In this document: positions 1 through 12,308 of the stretch, one piece after another
Layout: each line of letters opens with the position of its first letter
Position numbering within the stretch: position 1 is the first letter of the stretch
From: Cristatella mucedo
Taxonomy: Eukaryota > Bryozoa > Phylactolaemata > Cristatellidae
Assembly: GCA_009760855.2 (NCBI GenBank)
Contig: WPIO01000173.1
Location: forward strand, 347,501 to 411,500
Direction: 5' to 3'
DNA: 64,000 nucleotides
Position numbers and translations under genes: made by a program
The notes under the pieces: generated by a model
The model's input: only the letters and a program-made list of their open reading frames with translations
Database searches by the model: none
What the model was told of the DNA's origin: nothing

Positions 1-529
1 CTATGCTAAAAACAGCGGCCTAGTTTCAAGCACGGGTAGGTCTCTAGAAGCGTTGCTTATAGGATACGAGACACACTGGGAACTAGTATGAACAAAACGC
101 AAGTGAGGTTCGTCAATCAGATTGAAATGTAGTGTGAAAATAAATTATCCATGGCTATGGTGATGCAATTTCGGTACGTAAGCGATACCAATTGCAATGA
201 AATGCCAAAAAACGTGTTTTTACTTCGCACGCATTGTACAGTCGCAGAATCTCTCCTGCAAACGTAGATGATATTAGCAGCCAAGCGCTTCTACTTTCAG
301 CCTGGGTTCGTTGTGGTAGCTCAGTGGATAAATTCTCAGTGCTATCGCTTTAAGAATTGGTTGTTGAGTCGCTTGTAGCTAGTGAAAAAATGTGCAGCAA
401 ATCTTGCATTTTAAGACTACCACTACGTCGGAATTTAAAGGATTTTCACTAACGTAACATGATTATTAATGCGAACATTGACCTGGAAAAATCATAATAT
501 TTCTTACGCAACGACATCTACTCTCCAAC
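1..529. other. Unassigned left edge with a tRNA-like box A
   Basis: No coding region is recognisable. Positions 317-327 read TAGCTCAGTGG, a perfect tRNA/SINE box A, but the matching box B about 40 bp downstream is absent or decayed, so this is at most the head of an old SINE or tRNA pseudogene. Around 50-75 there is faint resemblance to the reverse transcriptase region of LINE family B (compare about 54340). Confidence 0.25.
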
Positions 530-771
530 TGCCGACTATGGCACATCTTTTTCAGCGGTCCTGAACTGCTACTTCTATACTACTCACTACCTCAACTGCT
601 CTCCTAACTCTGCTATGCTTCCCACTTTCTCTTTGTTGCATGAGACGAAGTCTGTTGGCTACCGAATGCCTACCGAAAGCCTCTTAGGCTGTGAGTGGGC
701 TATACAAAACTCTCCTGCGTAACACCCACATGGTTTTTTTGACTTTGTGGAGTTACTGATGGAAATACATT
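530..771 (+). mobile_element. LINE family B, 3' end fragment
   Basis: The sequence matches the ORF2 C-terminus and 3' UTR of the LINE B copy at 54980-55232. It includes the segment encoding the conserved end ...SLLRETKSV and the 3' UTR with GTGGAGTTACTGA. It ends in ATTACAT repeats and then runs directly into a SINE A type tail (772-815). Confidence 0.75.
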
Positions 772-815
772 ACATATACAAAAGAGGTTGTTCAATCAGC
801 TAGGATTTAATTTAA
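772..815 (+). mobile_element. SINE A type tail attached to LINE B 3' end
   Basis: ATACAAAAGAGG, then TTCAATCAGCTAGGATTTA and A/T-rich repeats. This is the 3' tail of the tRNA-derived SINE A family (compare 44535-44600 minus and 30240-30285 plus), but here no tRNA head precedes it; it follows LINE B directly. The same junction recurs on the minus strand at 47505-47560. Confidence 0.6.
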
Positions 816-857
816 TTTAACCACTAGTTAAGGACGACGATAATCACCTCACTGTAA

Positions 858-975
858 TTTTGGCTGTCCTGGTGGTTAAGGTGCTCGCCCCGATTGGGGT
901 CCAGCCGAGGTCATGCCCGGTGCGTATGTGAAGCGCCTGAATACAGAGTTTAAATTCTCTTAGGATGCAATACAC
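858..975 (+). mobile_element. SINE B, degenerate copy
   Basis: A tRNA-like head (box A GTGGTTAAGG, then GCTCGCCCCGA) is followed by a tail that reads GTGAAGCGCC...TTCTCTTAGG, the 3' hairpin type of LINE A. Box B is damaged. Related copies are at 18697-18835 (+) and 57190-57315 (-). Confidence 0.6.
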
Positions 976-1014
976 CTGAACTTAGTTTCTTGAAGGGATA
1001 CATTACATTAGATA

Positions 1015-1085
1015 AAGCGTCCTCAGAGAACTCGAACTCTTTCTAGGCGCTTTACATTTGCTGCAAACGAAGCACGATCGTGTAC
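1015..1085 (-). mobile_element. LINE A 3' end fragment
   Basis: The reverse complement carries GCAAATGTAAAGCGCC followed by AGAG...TTCTCTGAGG, the family A terminal hairpin. No coding remains. Confidence 0.6.
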
Positions 1086-2681
1086 TTAGCCGAAGACCTT
1101 GACTTTAAGTAGCCGAAATCAGAAAGTATTCAGTTGAGTTCGCAAGCCAGGAACCACTGTACACCGCATCTTTCTTTAGCTAGCCTATAATCACGTGACG
1201 GCTTTTCAGAGCTACATGATGGATAAGGATCCAGTAACTTGCACCTTTGCCTTTGGAACCTTTGTGATTAGCCAAGATGTAGCTAAGAAATGTCTTTGGC
1301 TTTTTAGACAGCCTGGAGTAATAATTGTGTGGATTATGAATCAGGTAGGAGGATGGCAGGATTGCTTGTGCCAATAACTAATAGATTAGTGCATCCATCT
1401 TGGACGGGTCTCATCGAGAACCCTGTTTAAAGTCTGGGCCGGCAGCAACAATCTCAGCGCATCAGTACGTTTTGAGCCAGCAATTTTTAATTTGTCATTG
1501 CTACCTGGATACCATTTGCTGAAAGCGGAAGCATAATTTCCGAAAAATGTTACCTACATCTAGGAGGGACATATCTTCGGTTCCCTACTATGGCTGCTCT
1601 CAAAAGTTATTGGTCCCTTCGAAAATCTTGTTAATGCGTTTTCAGCGATTATTGTAAACTAAAAAATATTGCGATCTGTTTGCAATAGGCTTTTTTAAAG
1701 TATGCTCAGGGTTTCCGTGCTGCTAGTACTCAAGCTACTCCGTTAGATTGACGGCTTCTTTGGTAGACGTTATGGTGGCAACCTCACACTCATGGTCCTG
1801 CTAGACATGTCAATAGCATTCTACTCAATCAACCATTAGATCATTGTTGGACGTCACGATACTTTCGAATTTGATGAGATTCTTGACGATTTGAATCATG
1901 CTGCTATCGTTTTCAGCAACTAACGGTCTGGTTGAGCAGCCGGTATATTTGGGTCCCACCAGTGTGATCGTGTTTCGTCCCTCAGCTGACTGCACACCAA
2001 CGTCAAGCTGTCCTAAGCTATTGCCTAATACTTTTTGGTTTTCCTCTGCCTCCCGACTCAATCATACTTCTCTTTTTGCCATTCCCAATAAGAAATATAG
2101 TCTACACCAAAAGCTTCAGGGGATTAATCTTGAGTTCAGTAAATCATTGCACAGACTTCAATGTAATTCTTCATAGTTGTGCATGTAGAGAACACTCTGG
2201 TCTGGTGATGTAACACCTCATGAATCAGTGACAAGACAATGAACTGGCTGTGCGGCCTACCTATTTGCTTCTATTTTTCAACTTCTAAGATCTAGCTTGG
2301 CATGAACAGGTGAGGAAGGGAAGATAGGGGCCAGGTATGAAAAGCTGAAAATACATAAATGCATGCTACCTAATGTACAGGCAAGTAAAGAAAAATCCTT
2401 TTATTATATAAACCTCATTTTATTTTATCAACAGCAAATATTTAAAGACGATATGCAAACGACTTGATATGCCGTATATCCATTAGCCTTTATTCTAATT
2501 ACAACAACCGAACTGCGATTCACGCGTTGAACTCAAACCTGTCAGAGTGTGGCATCAAGCTCGTTGCTTGCAGCCGGTAGCGAATATATGTTAAATGTGC
2601 AGCATAGGAGATATTCGTGAATTCTAGCTAGCCAGCAGACACACTGCGCAGATAGCTCTCTTTCGCTGACTGCATTCACAG

Positions 2682-3605
2682 ATCCGACATCTTTTGTTGC
2701 AGCAGAGAAGCAGCCAGCACTGTTGCACTTTGGCCAGGCCTCCAGCAGCTTCCAGACTCCTGTCTGGTGCTGGATCCTGTCTTTGACGTCAGAGGGGCAT
2801 CTGATGCTGGCTGCCATGCAGCACGGCCTGAAGGATTACAGTCAGAGCGGCAGAGAGCTGAGCGTCTGGAAACCTGCAAGGTGGAGCGACGGAGGGGACG
2901 ACTGGTTCACTGCAGTGCAGTCTCTGCAAGACGGACGTGCTGCTGTAGGTTTGAACTACTCACAGCTCGTCCAGCTGCTCAAACGCAGCAGCAGCCCTGC
3001 TGCTGCTGCTGCTAGAGGGGGCCAGTGGCTCGAGGACCCACGTGTCGCTGTGCTGCCCTGGTCTCCCAGGAAGCTATCCGTGATCGGCGATCTGCTTGCT
3101 GTGGCCCAGGGTAACTTGTATGGCCAAGGGCTGCAGCTGAGCTCGGGACGGCTGCTGCACAGCAACGAGTGCGAGTATCGCGAAAGCAGTGTGGCTGTCA
3201 CTGCTGCAGCTCAGGTCACAACGAGCTGCAGCACGGTGGAGGTGGACAATGGCAGAGAGCTGTACAGAGTGGACAGCTGCAGCCACCGAGGTGACGGACA
3301 AGGAAGACACGAGCTGTGCAGCGAGGAGCAAGCACAGGGCGTCTGTGCAGCCTGCAGCCTCCTTTGCATGGCTGGATGAGGGCTGCAGGGGGAGACAAGA
3401 GCAGGGACTGTGTGAGGGTGCTCTGTGCAGAGACTGATGGGATGCTGCAGCAGGTCCTCTCCTACAGCAGCCACGAAGTGTAGCAGCGGCCTTGGTACCT
3501 GTCACTGGGCTGAGGATAGAGGACCATACTAGCTGTGCTCGGCTGGGAAAAGCAGACTGTGACTACGCAATCTGCAGCAGCTGTTGAAGCTGAGAGCAGA
3601 CGATG
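2682..3605 (+). pseudogene. Decayed beta-propeller exon of a TRIM-type gene
   Basis: This is the duplicate of exon 3 of the TRIM gene at 17239-18212. The same acceptor (ATTCACAG) and phase are kept, and the frame is open for about 230 codons with the family's landmarks: SEGHL, SGREL..WKP, RVAVLPWSP and GDLLAVAQ. The frame breaks with a TGA at 3377-3379, where the parent continues through LLYVAV, and further stops and indels follow. The terminal stop (TGA, 3603-3605) is still at the homologous place. A CTG run at 2998-3014 encodes an Ala stretch absent from the parent. No RING, B-box or linker exon lies upstream. I read it as a dead partial copy; a truncated protein of about 230 aa is possible but would lack a start exon. 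Confidence 0.75.
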
Positions 3606-3695
3606 AAGGTAAGACACCTACAGCATTTCAGCTCTAGAAGGCAGCTACCTAGTCCTCCGTGGCACTCAGCTGCTTCTGACACCCCCAATCATGAC

Positions 3696-5287
3696 AACCA
3701 GCATCTACCGCCCAGTCATACTTCTAACATTCCTATCAAAGACACTGGAACGGATGGTGGCAGACCAGCTGAACTCATATATCGAAACCTCACACCTTAC
3801 TAGTAAGTTCCAGTCCCGCTTTAGAGCTAATCACTCCACAGAGTCAGCATTGCTTAGGGTATAAAACGACCTACTTAAGAATGCTGACATTGGTAGAGTG
3901 TCTCTGCTTGTTTTGCTTGATCTATCGGCAGCTTTTGACACCATCAATCACAAAGTTCTTCTAGAGCGCCTCTCATCTCACCTGGGCATCACTGGCACTG
4001 CTCTGCAATGGTTCAGGTCCTATCTCAATGGGAGACTCCAGAGTCTTGACGTGAATTGACAAAGATCATCTGAAGTACCTCTAAAATATGGAGTACCTCA
4101 GGGCTCCGTGCTAGGTCCGGTTCTTATCGCGGTTTAAACTCACCCTCTTGCTGCTGTGATTGCCAAGTACAATCTAGGCTTTAACTTCTATGCAGATGAC
4201 ACTCAGTTATACCCTTGCTTTGATCCCTCCGAGCCTTCGAGCACCTCAAATTCTCTCAACTCACTTGCCGGATGCATTGATGACATCCGAACATGGATGG
4301 CAGCAAATTTTCTAAAACTAAACAATGATAAACTAACTTACTAGTTTTGGGCAATCCCAGTGCGATTCAGAGATTAGAAAGGCTGACTCACAAAATTGGC
4401 TCTGCCAGCATATCTCCAGTTGAATCAGCTCGAAATCTAGGTGTCATATAACACAGTGACCTCTCGTTAGACGACCATATTAGCTCCAAAGTCAAATCTG
4501 CCTATTTTCAGATTCATAACATTGCTAAAATGCAGGCTTGTTTAGATAAGGATACCACATCCAAGTTGGTCCATACATTCGTGACATCCCGTCTCGACTT
4601 CTACAACTACCTGCTTACTGGCCTACTAGCATGAAAGATCAGGCGATTGCAGTTGGTGCAAAACTCTGCAGCTAGGCTTGTCTGTCGTGAGCGTTGCAGT
4701 TGCCACATTACTCCACTTCTTGCCGACCTGCACTTGCTACCAGTCAAGCAACGGATTGACTTCAAGGTTTTGTCGCTCACTTCTACGTCCCTCCATTCTA
4801 TGGCTCCAGCCTATCTCTCAGATATACTCCCCCATCAGGTCAAGCATCGTACCACCTGCTTTTCGGAATCCAACAGTCTACAAATACCCCGTACAAACCT
4901 TAAATCCTTTGGAAACCATGCATTTAGTTCTTATGCTCCCAAAGCCTGGAACTCCCTCCCGACTTGCATCAGAACATCCCCTGACTTGACCACATTTAAA
5001 AAGAATTTGAAAACACCCCTATTTAGGACAGCATTTAGTCGGTCCCTGTGATTCGTCCTCCATGTGCTTATGCGTGCTGACACTGTGCATGCTGACACTA
5101 ACCACATTTGCATGCTGACCCTGTGCATGCCACCCCTAACCATATTATTCATTTTGTTTGTTTTTCAAGCATGATTTTACTTACCATTCAATTGCATTTC
5201 ACTTTGCAGCAAATGTAGTGCCTAGAAAGAGATTCAGTTCTCTGAGGGTGCTTTAGAAAGTGCATTATTAATATTATTATCAATATT
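3696..5287 (+). mobile_element. LINE A, 5'-truncated insertion within block A
   Basis: The element begins in the RT domain (remnant of NYRPV) and runs through AAFDTI, YGVPQGSVLGP and YADDTQLY-like segments to the C-terminal ORF2 end and the 3' hairpin (5215-5270), ending in ATT repeats. Several stops and frameshifts make it dead. It is flanked by ATGAC at 3691-3695 and 5288-5292, while block B has a single CATGACTG at the corresponding point. This marks a post-duplication target-primed insertion. Confidence 0.8.
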
Positions 5288-5694
5288 ATGACTGCTTGTC
5301 ACGTACCTTTACTCCTAACTTATAGCAAATTAATAAATAATCTGTGATTCATCTACTCCAGCGATTTGTAGCATGAGTTAAATCTCGAGCAGCTGTAGTC
5401 AGTTGCAGCAATAGTGTCACAGAAGAGCTGCCAGTGTTTGGTCGACGTTAAGTCACAGGAGATGCCAGCCTTAACACCACAAACGACCTGAGGCCTAGCA
5501 ACCAATCAGCTAGCTGACAGCTCCTTGCTAGGCACTTGTCTGGCAGCTTGTATCTAAAGCCTGAGTTTGGGAGCTTTAGTTGGCCAAGTCAAGCCTACTA
5601 GGCCGTGAGCAGTTAATCCAGATCGAAGTTTAACCAATGGGCTCGTACTACATCGAGCAAGCTGATGCTTATACAGAGTCCCCTCTAGGTTTTA

Positions 5695-5885
5695 GCAGAG
5701 TCGAGACATTTCAACCATGTTAGGATAGCGTTCAGTGGACCGTAACGGCCCACTAGTAAGGTGGATGCTCTTCACGACTGTGGTCCTGCAGAGGGCGATC
5801 CTTGGCTGCCCTGCAAGTGGTGATTTCCTTTCTAGATCTTCTGCCACTTTGCAAAAGAGGCTGTTAACTCAGCTAGTATTCATAT
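5695..5885 (+). mobile_element. SINE A, degenerate copy shared with block B
   Basis: Readable parts are the head GCCCACTAGTAAGG, the CACGACTGTGGTCCTGC segment, CCCTGCAAGTGGTG, and the tail GCAAAAGAGGCTGTTAACTCAGCTAGTATT. It sits at the same place as the copy at 18862-19015, so it predates the duplication. Box B is lost. Confidence 0.65.
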
Positions 5886-6984
5886 TTTAGTATTATCATA
5901 TCGCAGTACTCCTCCGTGTTTAAGTGCATTTGTCGCAAAGTGTGATGTGCAGTACAAAAAATGAGCTTTTCGAACAGCATTTCTTTTGTTGATTGGAGGA
6001 GTGCATTGGATTGTGGTGGATTGTGGTGGATTTCGGTTGATTGTGGTGGATTGAGGTATTAGCCTGGGCTCTGGAATCCTATTTTGGTGGACTTCGTGAT
6101 AACTCATGACCGGAGTCATGCAAAACTTTCTGGGTACATTGTACCTGGAGCTTAGTTTGACAGTCCAAACTTTTTGCAGCTGTGAGCAACGGATGTGTGG
6201 TGGCTTTGATGGGAAATAGAACGGATTGTGGTGGATTTCGGTTAGTTGTATTACAAGCTTCCAGTGTCAAAGCTCATTTGCATAAGTGGGTCAGTGTGAA
6301 GTGACTTAAAATTTGGTGGAGAGATAAATTCGAACGTGTAATACAATATCAGCACACAATTTTGAGCTCGGCAAAGCTTATGTCTGGTTGTGGTTAGCCT
6401 AATTAGAGTGGCTTGCAGTGGATTTCGGTGGAGTGCAGTAATTTGCCGAACCCTAATTCCCGGAACCCTGCAGCAATTACCAGGTCGTATTGTAGGTGGC
6501 TAGTAGGTCAGAGATCATCGAGGTACTGAGAATTTCAGCTCGGCAGCTCAGTTTCACTTCCTTCTTTGCATTGGCAGCTGCTGCCTAAGGTAGGTCGCAC
6601 TGGCAGTGGTTTTGGCAGACCCGACCTTCGTTGATCGTAATAATGTGCCTACAATAATGCTTCTTTGTGATGCTTGGGGCATGTACAAAGAGCCTGGATA
6701 TTTCGGGCCAAACTATCAGTGGGCTCAGGCAAGCTACAAAGTATCTATAGCTCTGGCTGAATACAGATAGCTAAACTCTGCCAAGCGTAACTGAACGTCC
6801 TGCTGTGTGCTTTGCTGCAGCAGATATCTTCATACATTTGCTATATTGCATTCGGCAAATTGAAAACTCAGTACCTTGACCTCAGAGAACGCAGACGTAA
6901 GTAAACTCCCTGCTTGTTTCCATAATCCTCCTCCGTCATTTGATAATATCGAACGCCATGTTATTTTTGAGTGCCTCTCGCCTG
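5886..6984. other. Unassigned, with a short GGATTGTGGT tandem patch
   Basis: No gene is seen. Positions 5995-6060 hold several near-tandem GGATTGTGGT/GGATTTCGGT units, and the same motif recurs once at 6222-6245 and once at 6417-6435. The rest is mixed-composition sequence with no long open frame. Confidence 0.4.
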
Positions 6985-7310
6985 GACCTTACCACTGCAT
7001 TCAAACGGTTCAGATCCTATCTCAGTTGAAAGTCTAGCTTAAGCCAAGCAATATTTGTATGCTTTTACTTCTTTGCTGGTGACATATAGGTGTACAAGCT
7101 CTTTGATACCTCGAAGCCTTCCACTAGGGCAAATTATATTAACTATCTGGCTGCATATTTTGCTGATATCCATTCTTAGATGGCAACAGTCTTTAATCAA
7201 ATTAAAAATTATAAAGCAAACAAACAGGCTGAATAATACGACTCCAAAATTTTTAAGCTTAACGCAAAAATTGAACCATCCAGGATATCTCGGGTAACGT
7301 AAGCACGAAA
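6985..7310 (+). mobile_element. Very old LINE A fragment
   Basis: GGTTCAGATCCTATCTCAGT at 7007 matches the LINE A RT (compare 11033), and 7090-7310 follows the next 250 bp of that ORF with many changes (TTTGATACCTCGAAGCCTTC against TTTGATCCCTCCGAGCCTTC). It is much more diverged than the other copies. Confidence 0.5.
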
Positions 7311-8687
7311 TATACTTGAACAATAACTCCTAAGGCAACCGCCAGGGGAAAAAGGTGACCTTTAACCGAGGGCACACATCGTTGACAGACAAATAACCAC
7401 CCGTGATCTCTCGTGCATTTATGTAATAGCCATTCTAAAAAAGTGGCTTGATGTTCAATGGAAATCTATTTGCAGCCTTGGCAGTCAGACAGTGCCCATG
7501 TACTGCCTGAAATTTGAGCCTACGAGAATTGTGCGCTCTCATGCAGCCATTGACTTCTAGGCACTACTTGCTTACTTCGCCTTCATAAAAGGACCCCAGT
7601 ATGCGTTCTTAGTGCTTGTGTCTCGTGTCGGGTGGAAGAGAAGGTTGGGCCCGGATTAGTAGAGCTAAATGACTTTGGCCCGATGTTTCAACACTTATAT
7701 TGATTCCAGAGTGACTTGGAAGAGTGTTATGGCAGACGCTAGTTGGCCTGTGACTGATTTTGTTTGGTAGGAGCTCAAGAAACTAGCACTTCATGCTTTC
7801 AAACGAATCGAACGGTCCAGACCCTTAATCTAACATATCAAGACTCCTCGGGGTAAGATGCTCTCATTTTGTGACCCAGGTCACGGGTTCTATTCGCGAA
7901 GTAGGCAGTTTTTTATTGCCCAATGATAGATGAAGAGGTAGCAGCTAAGACTTTTCTGCTGCTACATATACTTTGATTGGGGCTGCTTAGTAAGACAAAC
8001 CGTAACTCTGTGTTTTTACTTATAGCATTGTCACTTATCGCACCTAGCATAGCCACATTGCACGATTAGCCGCATGGAAATATGTAGGACAAATCCCGTA
8101 GGAGATCTAGAAATGATTTATTCTAGAATTAAGTCTGTAAATGCCTTGTGACTCACTGTACAGTCATTAACATTATTATTATCATCACGACATAGAGAGT
8201 ATTTCTGCTTAATTCCACCTGATGCCACTGTAGCTTTTTTGTGACATTATTTGTGTCAATTTTGAGCATCAGGATTCTTGCGATTTATGAGCAGGCATAT
8301 TTGCAGCAGATATCAGCATACCCAGGAGGAAATTTCCCAGCCCACGAGTGGTTTAGATCCTCTACCAGTCATAGTATAGAGTACATACATGCAGAGTACA
8401 TAGTACAGAGTACATACGTGCAGTGTACGTTAACTTCATGAACGTGGCCTGTCAAACACGAGTCTTTCCACTGGCTCTATTAGGCCTACCTTTTTCATAC
8501 AAACCACATCTCTTCCTACCTTTGTAGGGACAGCCTAGTCGTTAAGAACAAGTTAGGCTATCGTCTCTAAGCATATGGCACACTGTGAGAACCGTGCTTC
8601 AATCACATGTGATCTTTCTGCACCTCAAACTGTCATCTGCCACTTATACACCAGTCGGGCTGATTCAATTAGATTACGTGTCGATTA
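7311..8687. other. Unassigned, possible SINE relics
   Basis: No coding region is recognised. Positions 7850-7905 (GGGTAAGATGCTCTC...GGTCACGGGTTCTATTC) look like a decayed tRNA-type SINE head. Positions 8370-8425 carry a short imperfect repeat of GAGTACATA. Nothing else can be supported. Confidence 0.3.
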
Positions 8688-9229
8688 TTCTCGCCTCCTG
8701 ACATAGAGCACTCCAACGTGCTTTCGTGTTCGTTGCAGAATTCTTCCGAAAACTGAAGTTCTTGCGAACATCGTATACGGAAACTATACAGCTAAGACCT
8801 GTTTAAAGTTATTGTGTGTGTTATTTGACCGTAGCGGGTAAGAAATTACGTGCTTATGGACATCTCAACGCTTATCGCTTCGGGCTGCTGGGTCTTCCAC
8901 GCCGGCAGCTGCCTTAGCTACGCCAGCGGCTAGTAACCTGCTTGTTAGTTATGATCGTCAGCAGCTGCTATCGCTTCGTCATCGTAGATCGAATGCATTC
9001 CTAGATATTAATTTTGTTGCTAAGATTCATTAACTATGCATTAACAAAAGAAAAGCACCCGTAGCCGCCGCGGAGGGCGGAACTGCCAGCTCAGATGCCT
9101 CTCGTTGGGCAGGAACCGGGAGCTGAGTACCCGCTCCTTTGGTATTCTTAGTATTGTCTCGAACCGCTCAGTACGCTCCCGCACATGCGTCACTGTAAAT
9201 CTCTCTAACTTAGTGGTCATCAGGCCTGT

Positions 9230-9800
9230 TGCAACTCCATCGGCCAGACTTAACGCTTGCCTTTGGAATCCTCATTGTGCTATAAACCTCTGGTAATAAG
9301 CGACCTCATTTCTGAAAATGGTATCGACCTGCTCGCCCTAACTGAAACCTAGCTGAAATCGATAAACTGCCCGACAATTAAATACGCAACCCCATCCGGT
9401 TTCTCGTTCTTTCACACCCCTAGATCAGTCAAAACTGGAGGTGGAGTTGCTATTATCTTGCGCTCGAAATTCAACTTCAAGCCATTTGCATTACACTCGA
9501 AGCAGTCTTTTGAATCAATTGTCTCAGTCTCACCCGAAAACAAGCTACCGATAGTGGCAGTAGTCTATCGCCCACCAGGTACCAAATCCTCCCTTATCTC
9601 AGATTTCTCCAATCTCATTTCGATTCTGTGTGCAAGAAATCGATCTTTCCTCGCTATGGGTGATTTCAACGTTCACTTTGATAACTTATCTGACGCTTTC
9701 AGTACCGAATTTCATGCATTGACTGACTCATTGTCTCTTGTGGCTCATGTGCATGGCCCTACCCACATCAAGGGTCACACACTCGACCAGATTTTCTAAT
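9230..9800 (+). pseudogene. LINE A endonuclease domain (broken)
   Basis: An AP-endonuclease-like domain nicks target DNA for target-primed reverse transcription. Visible motifs in order are RLNACLWN, ENGIDLLALTET (followed by an in-frame TAG at about 9350 in place of Trp), GGGVAI, VAVVYRPPG, MGDFNVHFD and the C-terminal KGHTLDQIF, after which a stop interrupts the link to the RT. Two frame changes near 9295 and 9800 disrupt the ORF. Confidence 0.75.
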
Positions 9801-9908
9801 ATAACGGCACTTTGTCATCACCAATCATTACCTAATCCTGTTTATCTGACCACATGCAGATCTCATTTGATCTACAGTGTGCGCCCCCCTGCTCGTCTAA
9901 AATAACCT

Positions 9909-12073
9909 GTGAATCGCGAAACCTCGACATTTGACATTGATGCTGTCCGTGCGAGAATATCAGCTTCGACTCTGCTGCTCAGTCCTCCCTCCGATCTGTC
10001 ATCATTGGTAGATAGTTACAACAACACACTAGCTGACACGCTCGACGAGTTTGCATCTCTGACAAAGCGCACTGTGCGCCCCCGCCCAGGCAGCCTATGG
10101 TTTACCACGGACATTAAACTAGCCAGGTCTACTAAACGAAAGCTTGAAAAATCATACAAAAGATCCGGACTAACAGTCCATCGACAGGCATATGAAGACT
10201 ACTGTAAGTCGTACCAATCGATCCTAGGAAAGGCCAAGTCTAGCTTCTATAGAAACATCGTTGAATCACAGATGCACAATCCAAAAATGCTGATGTCGAC
10301 AATAAACCATCTCCTCAACCGTTCCCAAATTAGCTCCTTACCTTATGATCCTTGTGATGATCTAGCCGATCGCTTCTCTCGATTCTTTGTGCAGGAAATA
10401 GGCAAGATCAGGGAATTCATCCCTGCGATGACAACCTTCCCACTAGAATGCTATTCCTCGGTTCCTGGCTGCGCCTCAATGTCTGCATTTAAGCAGGTCA
10501 CTAGTGATCTAGTCCTAAAGCTCGTATCTCAATCAAAGAAGACAACAAGTCCTCTGGACCCTATTCCTACTGTCCTGCTCCTACATTGCATTGATCTGCT
10601 GCTGCCATGCATAACCAACATCATTAATATGTCATTAGCCTCAGGTCAGGTCCCAGCACCTTTCAAAAAAGCTGTAGTCAGGCCTCTCCTCAAGAAAGCA
10701 TCACTAGGCCAAGGGAACTAGAGCAACTACCGCCCAGTCTTACGTCTACCATTTCTGTCAAAGACACTGGAACGGGTAGTGGCATACCAGCTAAACTCAT
10801 ATATCGAAACCTCACACTTTGCTAGTAAGTTCCAGTCTTGCTTTAGAGCTAATCACTCCACAGAGTCAGCATTCCTTAGGGTATACAACGACCTACTTAG
10901 GAATGTAGACATGGGTAGAGTGTCTCTGCTTGTTTTGCTTGATCTATCGGCAGCTTTTGACACCATTGATCACAAAGTTCTTCTAGAGCACCTCTCATCT
11001 CACCTCGGCATCACTGGCACGGCTCTGCAGTGGTTCAGGTCCTATCTCAGTGGGAGACTCCAGTGTATTGACGTGAATGGACAAAGATCATCTAAAGTAC
11101 CTCTGAAATATGGCGTACCTCAGGGCTCCGTGCTAGGTCCGGTTCTTTTAATGGTTTAAACTCTCCCTCTTGCTGATGTGATTGCCATGCACAATCTAAG
11201 CTTTCACTTCTATGCGGGTGACACTCAGTTGTACCTTTGCTTTGATCCCTCCGAGCCTTCGAGCACCTCAAATTCTCTAAACTCACTTGCTGCATGCATT
11301 GATGACATCCGCACATGGATGACAGCAAATTTTCTTAAACTAAACGATGACAAAACTAACTTACTATTCATGGGCAAACCCGGTGTGATTCAGAAATTGG
11401 AAAGGCTGGCTCACAAAATTGGCTCTGCCAGCATATCTCCAGTTGAATCAGCTCAAAATCTAGGTGTCATATTCCAAAGCGACCTCTCGTTAGACGACTA
11501 TATCAGCTCCAAAGTCAAATCTGCCTATTTTTAGCTTCATAATATTGCTAAAATGTGGCCTTGTTTAGATAAGGATACCACGTCAAAGTTGGTCCATGCA
11601 TTCGTGACATCTCGTCTCGACTTCTGCAACTCACTGCTTACTGGCCTACCAGCATGTGCGATCAGGCGATTGAGTTGGTGCAAAACTCCACAGCTAGGCT
11701 TGTCTTTCGTGAACGTTGCAGTCGCCACATTACTCCACTTGTCGCCGACCTGCACTGGCTACCAGTCAAGCAACGGATTGACTTCAAGGTTTTGTCGCTT
11801 ACATTTAGGTCCCTCCATTCTATGGCTCCAGCCTATCTCTCTGACATACTCCCCCATCAGGCCAAGCATCGTACTAATTGCTTTTCGGAATCCAACAGTC
11901 TAGAAATACCTCGTAGAAATCTCAAATCCTTTGGAGACCGTGCATTTAGTTCGTATGCTCCCAAAGCCTGGAACTCCCTCCCGATCTGCGTCAGAACATC
12001 CTCTGACCTGATCACATTTAAAAGGAACCTAAAAACACACCTACTTGGGACAGCATTTAATGGGTCCCTGTGA
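9909..12073 (+). pseudogene. LINE A reverse transcriptase ORF2 (broken)
   Basis: The pre-RT linker is open from 9909 to 10721. RT proper follows in pieces: NYRPV, SKTLERVV, FRANHSTESAFL, LLDLSAAFDTIDHK, YGVPQGSVLGP, then the active-site box reading FYAGDTQLY instead of FYADDTQLY, and the thumb/C-terminal part ending around 12073. The Asp-to-Gly change in the YADD box removes a metal ligand, so this copy could not be catalytic even if its frames were intact. Stops occur at 10721, 11157, 11532 and a frameshift near 11690. Confidence 0.8.
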
Positions 12074-12308
12074 TTCGTCATTTACGTGCTTATGCGTGCT
12101 GACACTGTGCATGCTGCCACTTACCACATGTGCATGCTGACCCTTTGCATGTCACCCCTTACCATGATATTAATTTTGTTTGTTTTTCAAGCATGATTTT
12201 ACTTACCATTCAATTGCATTTCACTTTGCAGCAAATGTAAAGCGCCTAGAAAGAGATTAAGTTCTCTGTGGGTGCTTTATCGAGTACAATATTATTATTA
12301 ATATTATA

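Larger units (their letters stand above)
1190..5885 (+). repeat. Segmental duplication block A
   Basis: This block is collinear with block B (about 16200-19010). The shared path is GTAGCTAAGAAATGTCTTTG at 1279 and 16264, the CTTGGACGTCACGATAC region at 1846 and 16827, the propeller exon, the sequence at 5288-5690 matching 18270-18660, and an orthologous degenerate SINE A at its end. It starts inside intron 2 of the TRIM gene, so the RING/B-box exons were not copied. Block A additionally carries about 430 bp at 2240-2665 and a LINE A at 3696-5287. Confidence 0.75.
8688..12308 (+). mobile_element. LINE family A, near full-length copy (L2/CR1-like)
   Basis: This is the most complete element of the family. 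It has a 5' UTR from TTCTCGCCTCCTGACA at 8688 (the same first bases as two other copies), an apurinic-type endonuclease, a reverse transcriptase, and the 3' UTR hairpin (12238-12285) with ATT repeats. The order EN-RT and the motifs LTET, VYRPPG, MGDFNVH, AAFDTIDH, YGVPQGSVLGP are those of the L2/CR1/Jockey group; clade assignment is by motif only. Multiple stops and frameshifts and a lost catalytic Asp show that it is inactive. Confidence 0.85.

Noticed and set aside
9909-10721. 270-codon frame taken as a host gene
   Set aside because: It is the linker between endonuclease and RT of LINE A and matches other copies (22563-22925, 52085-52250).
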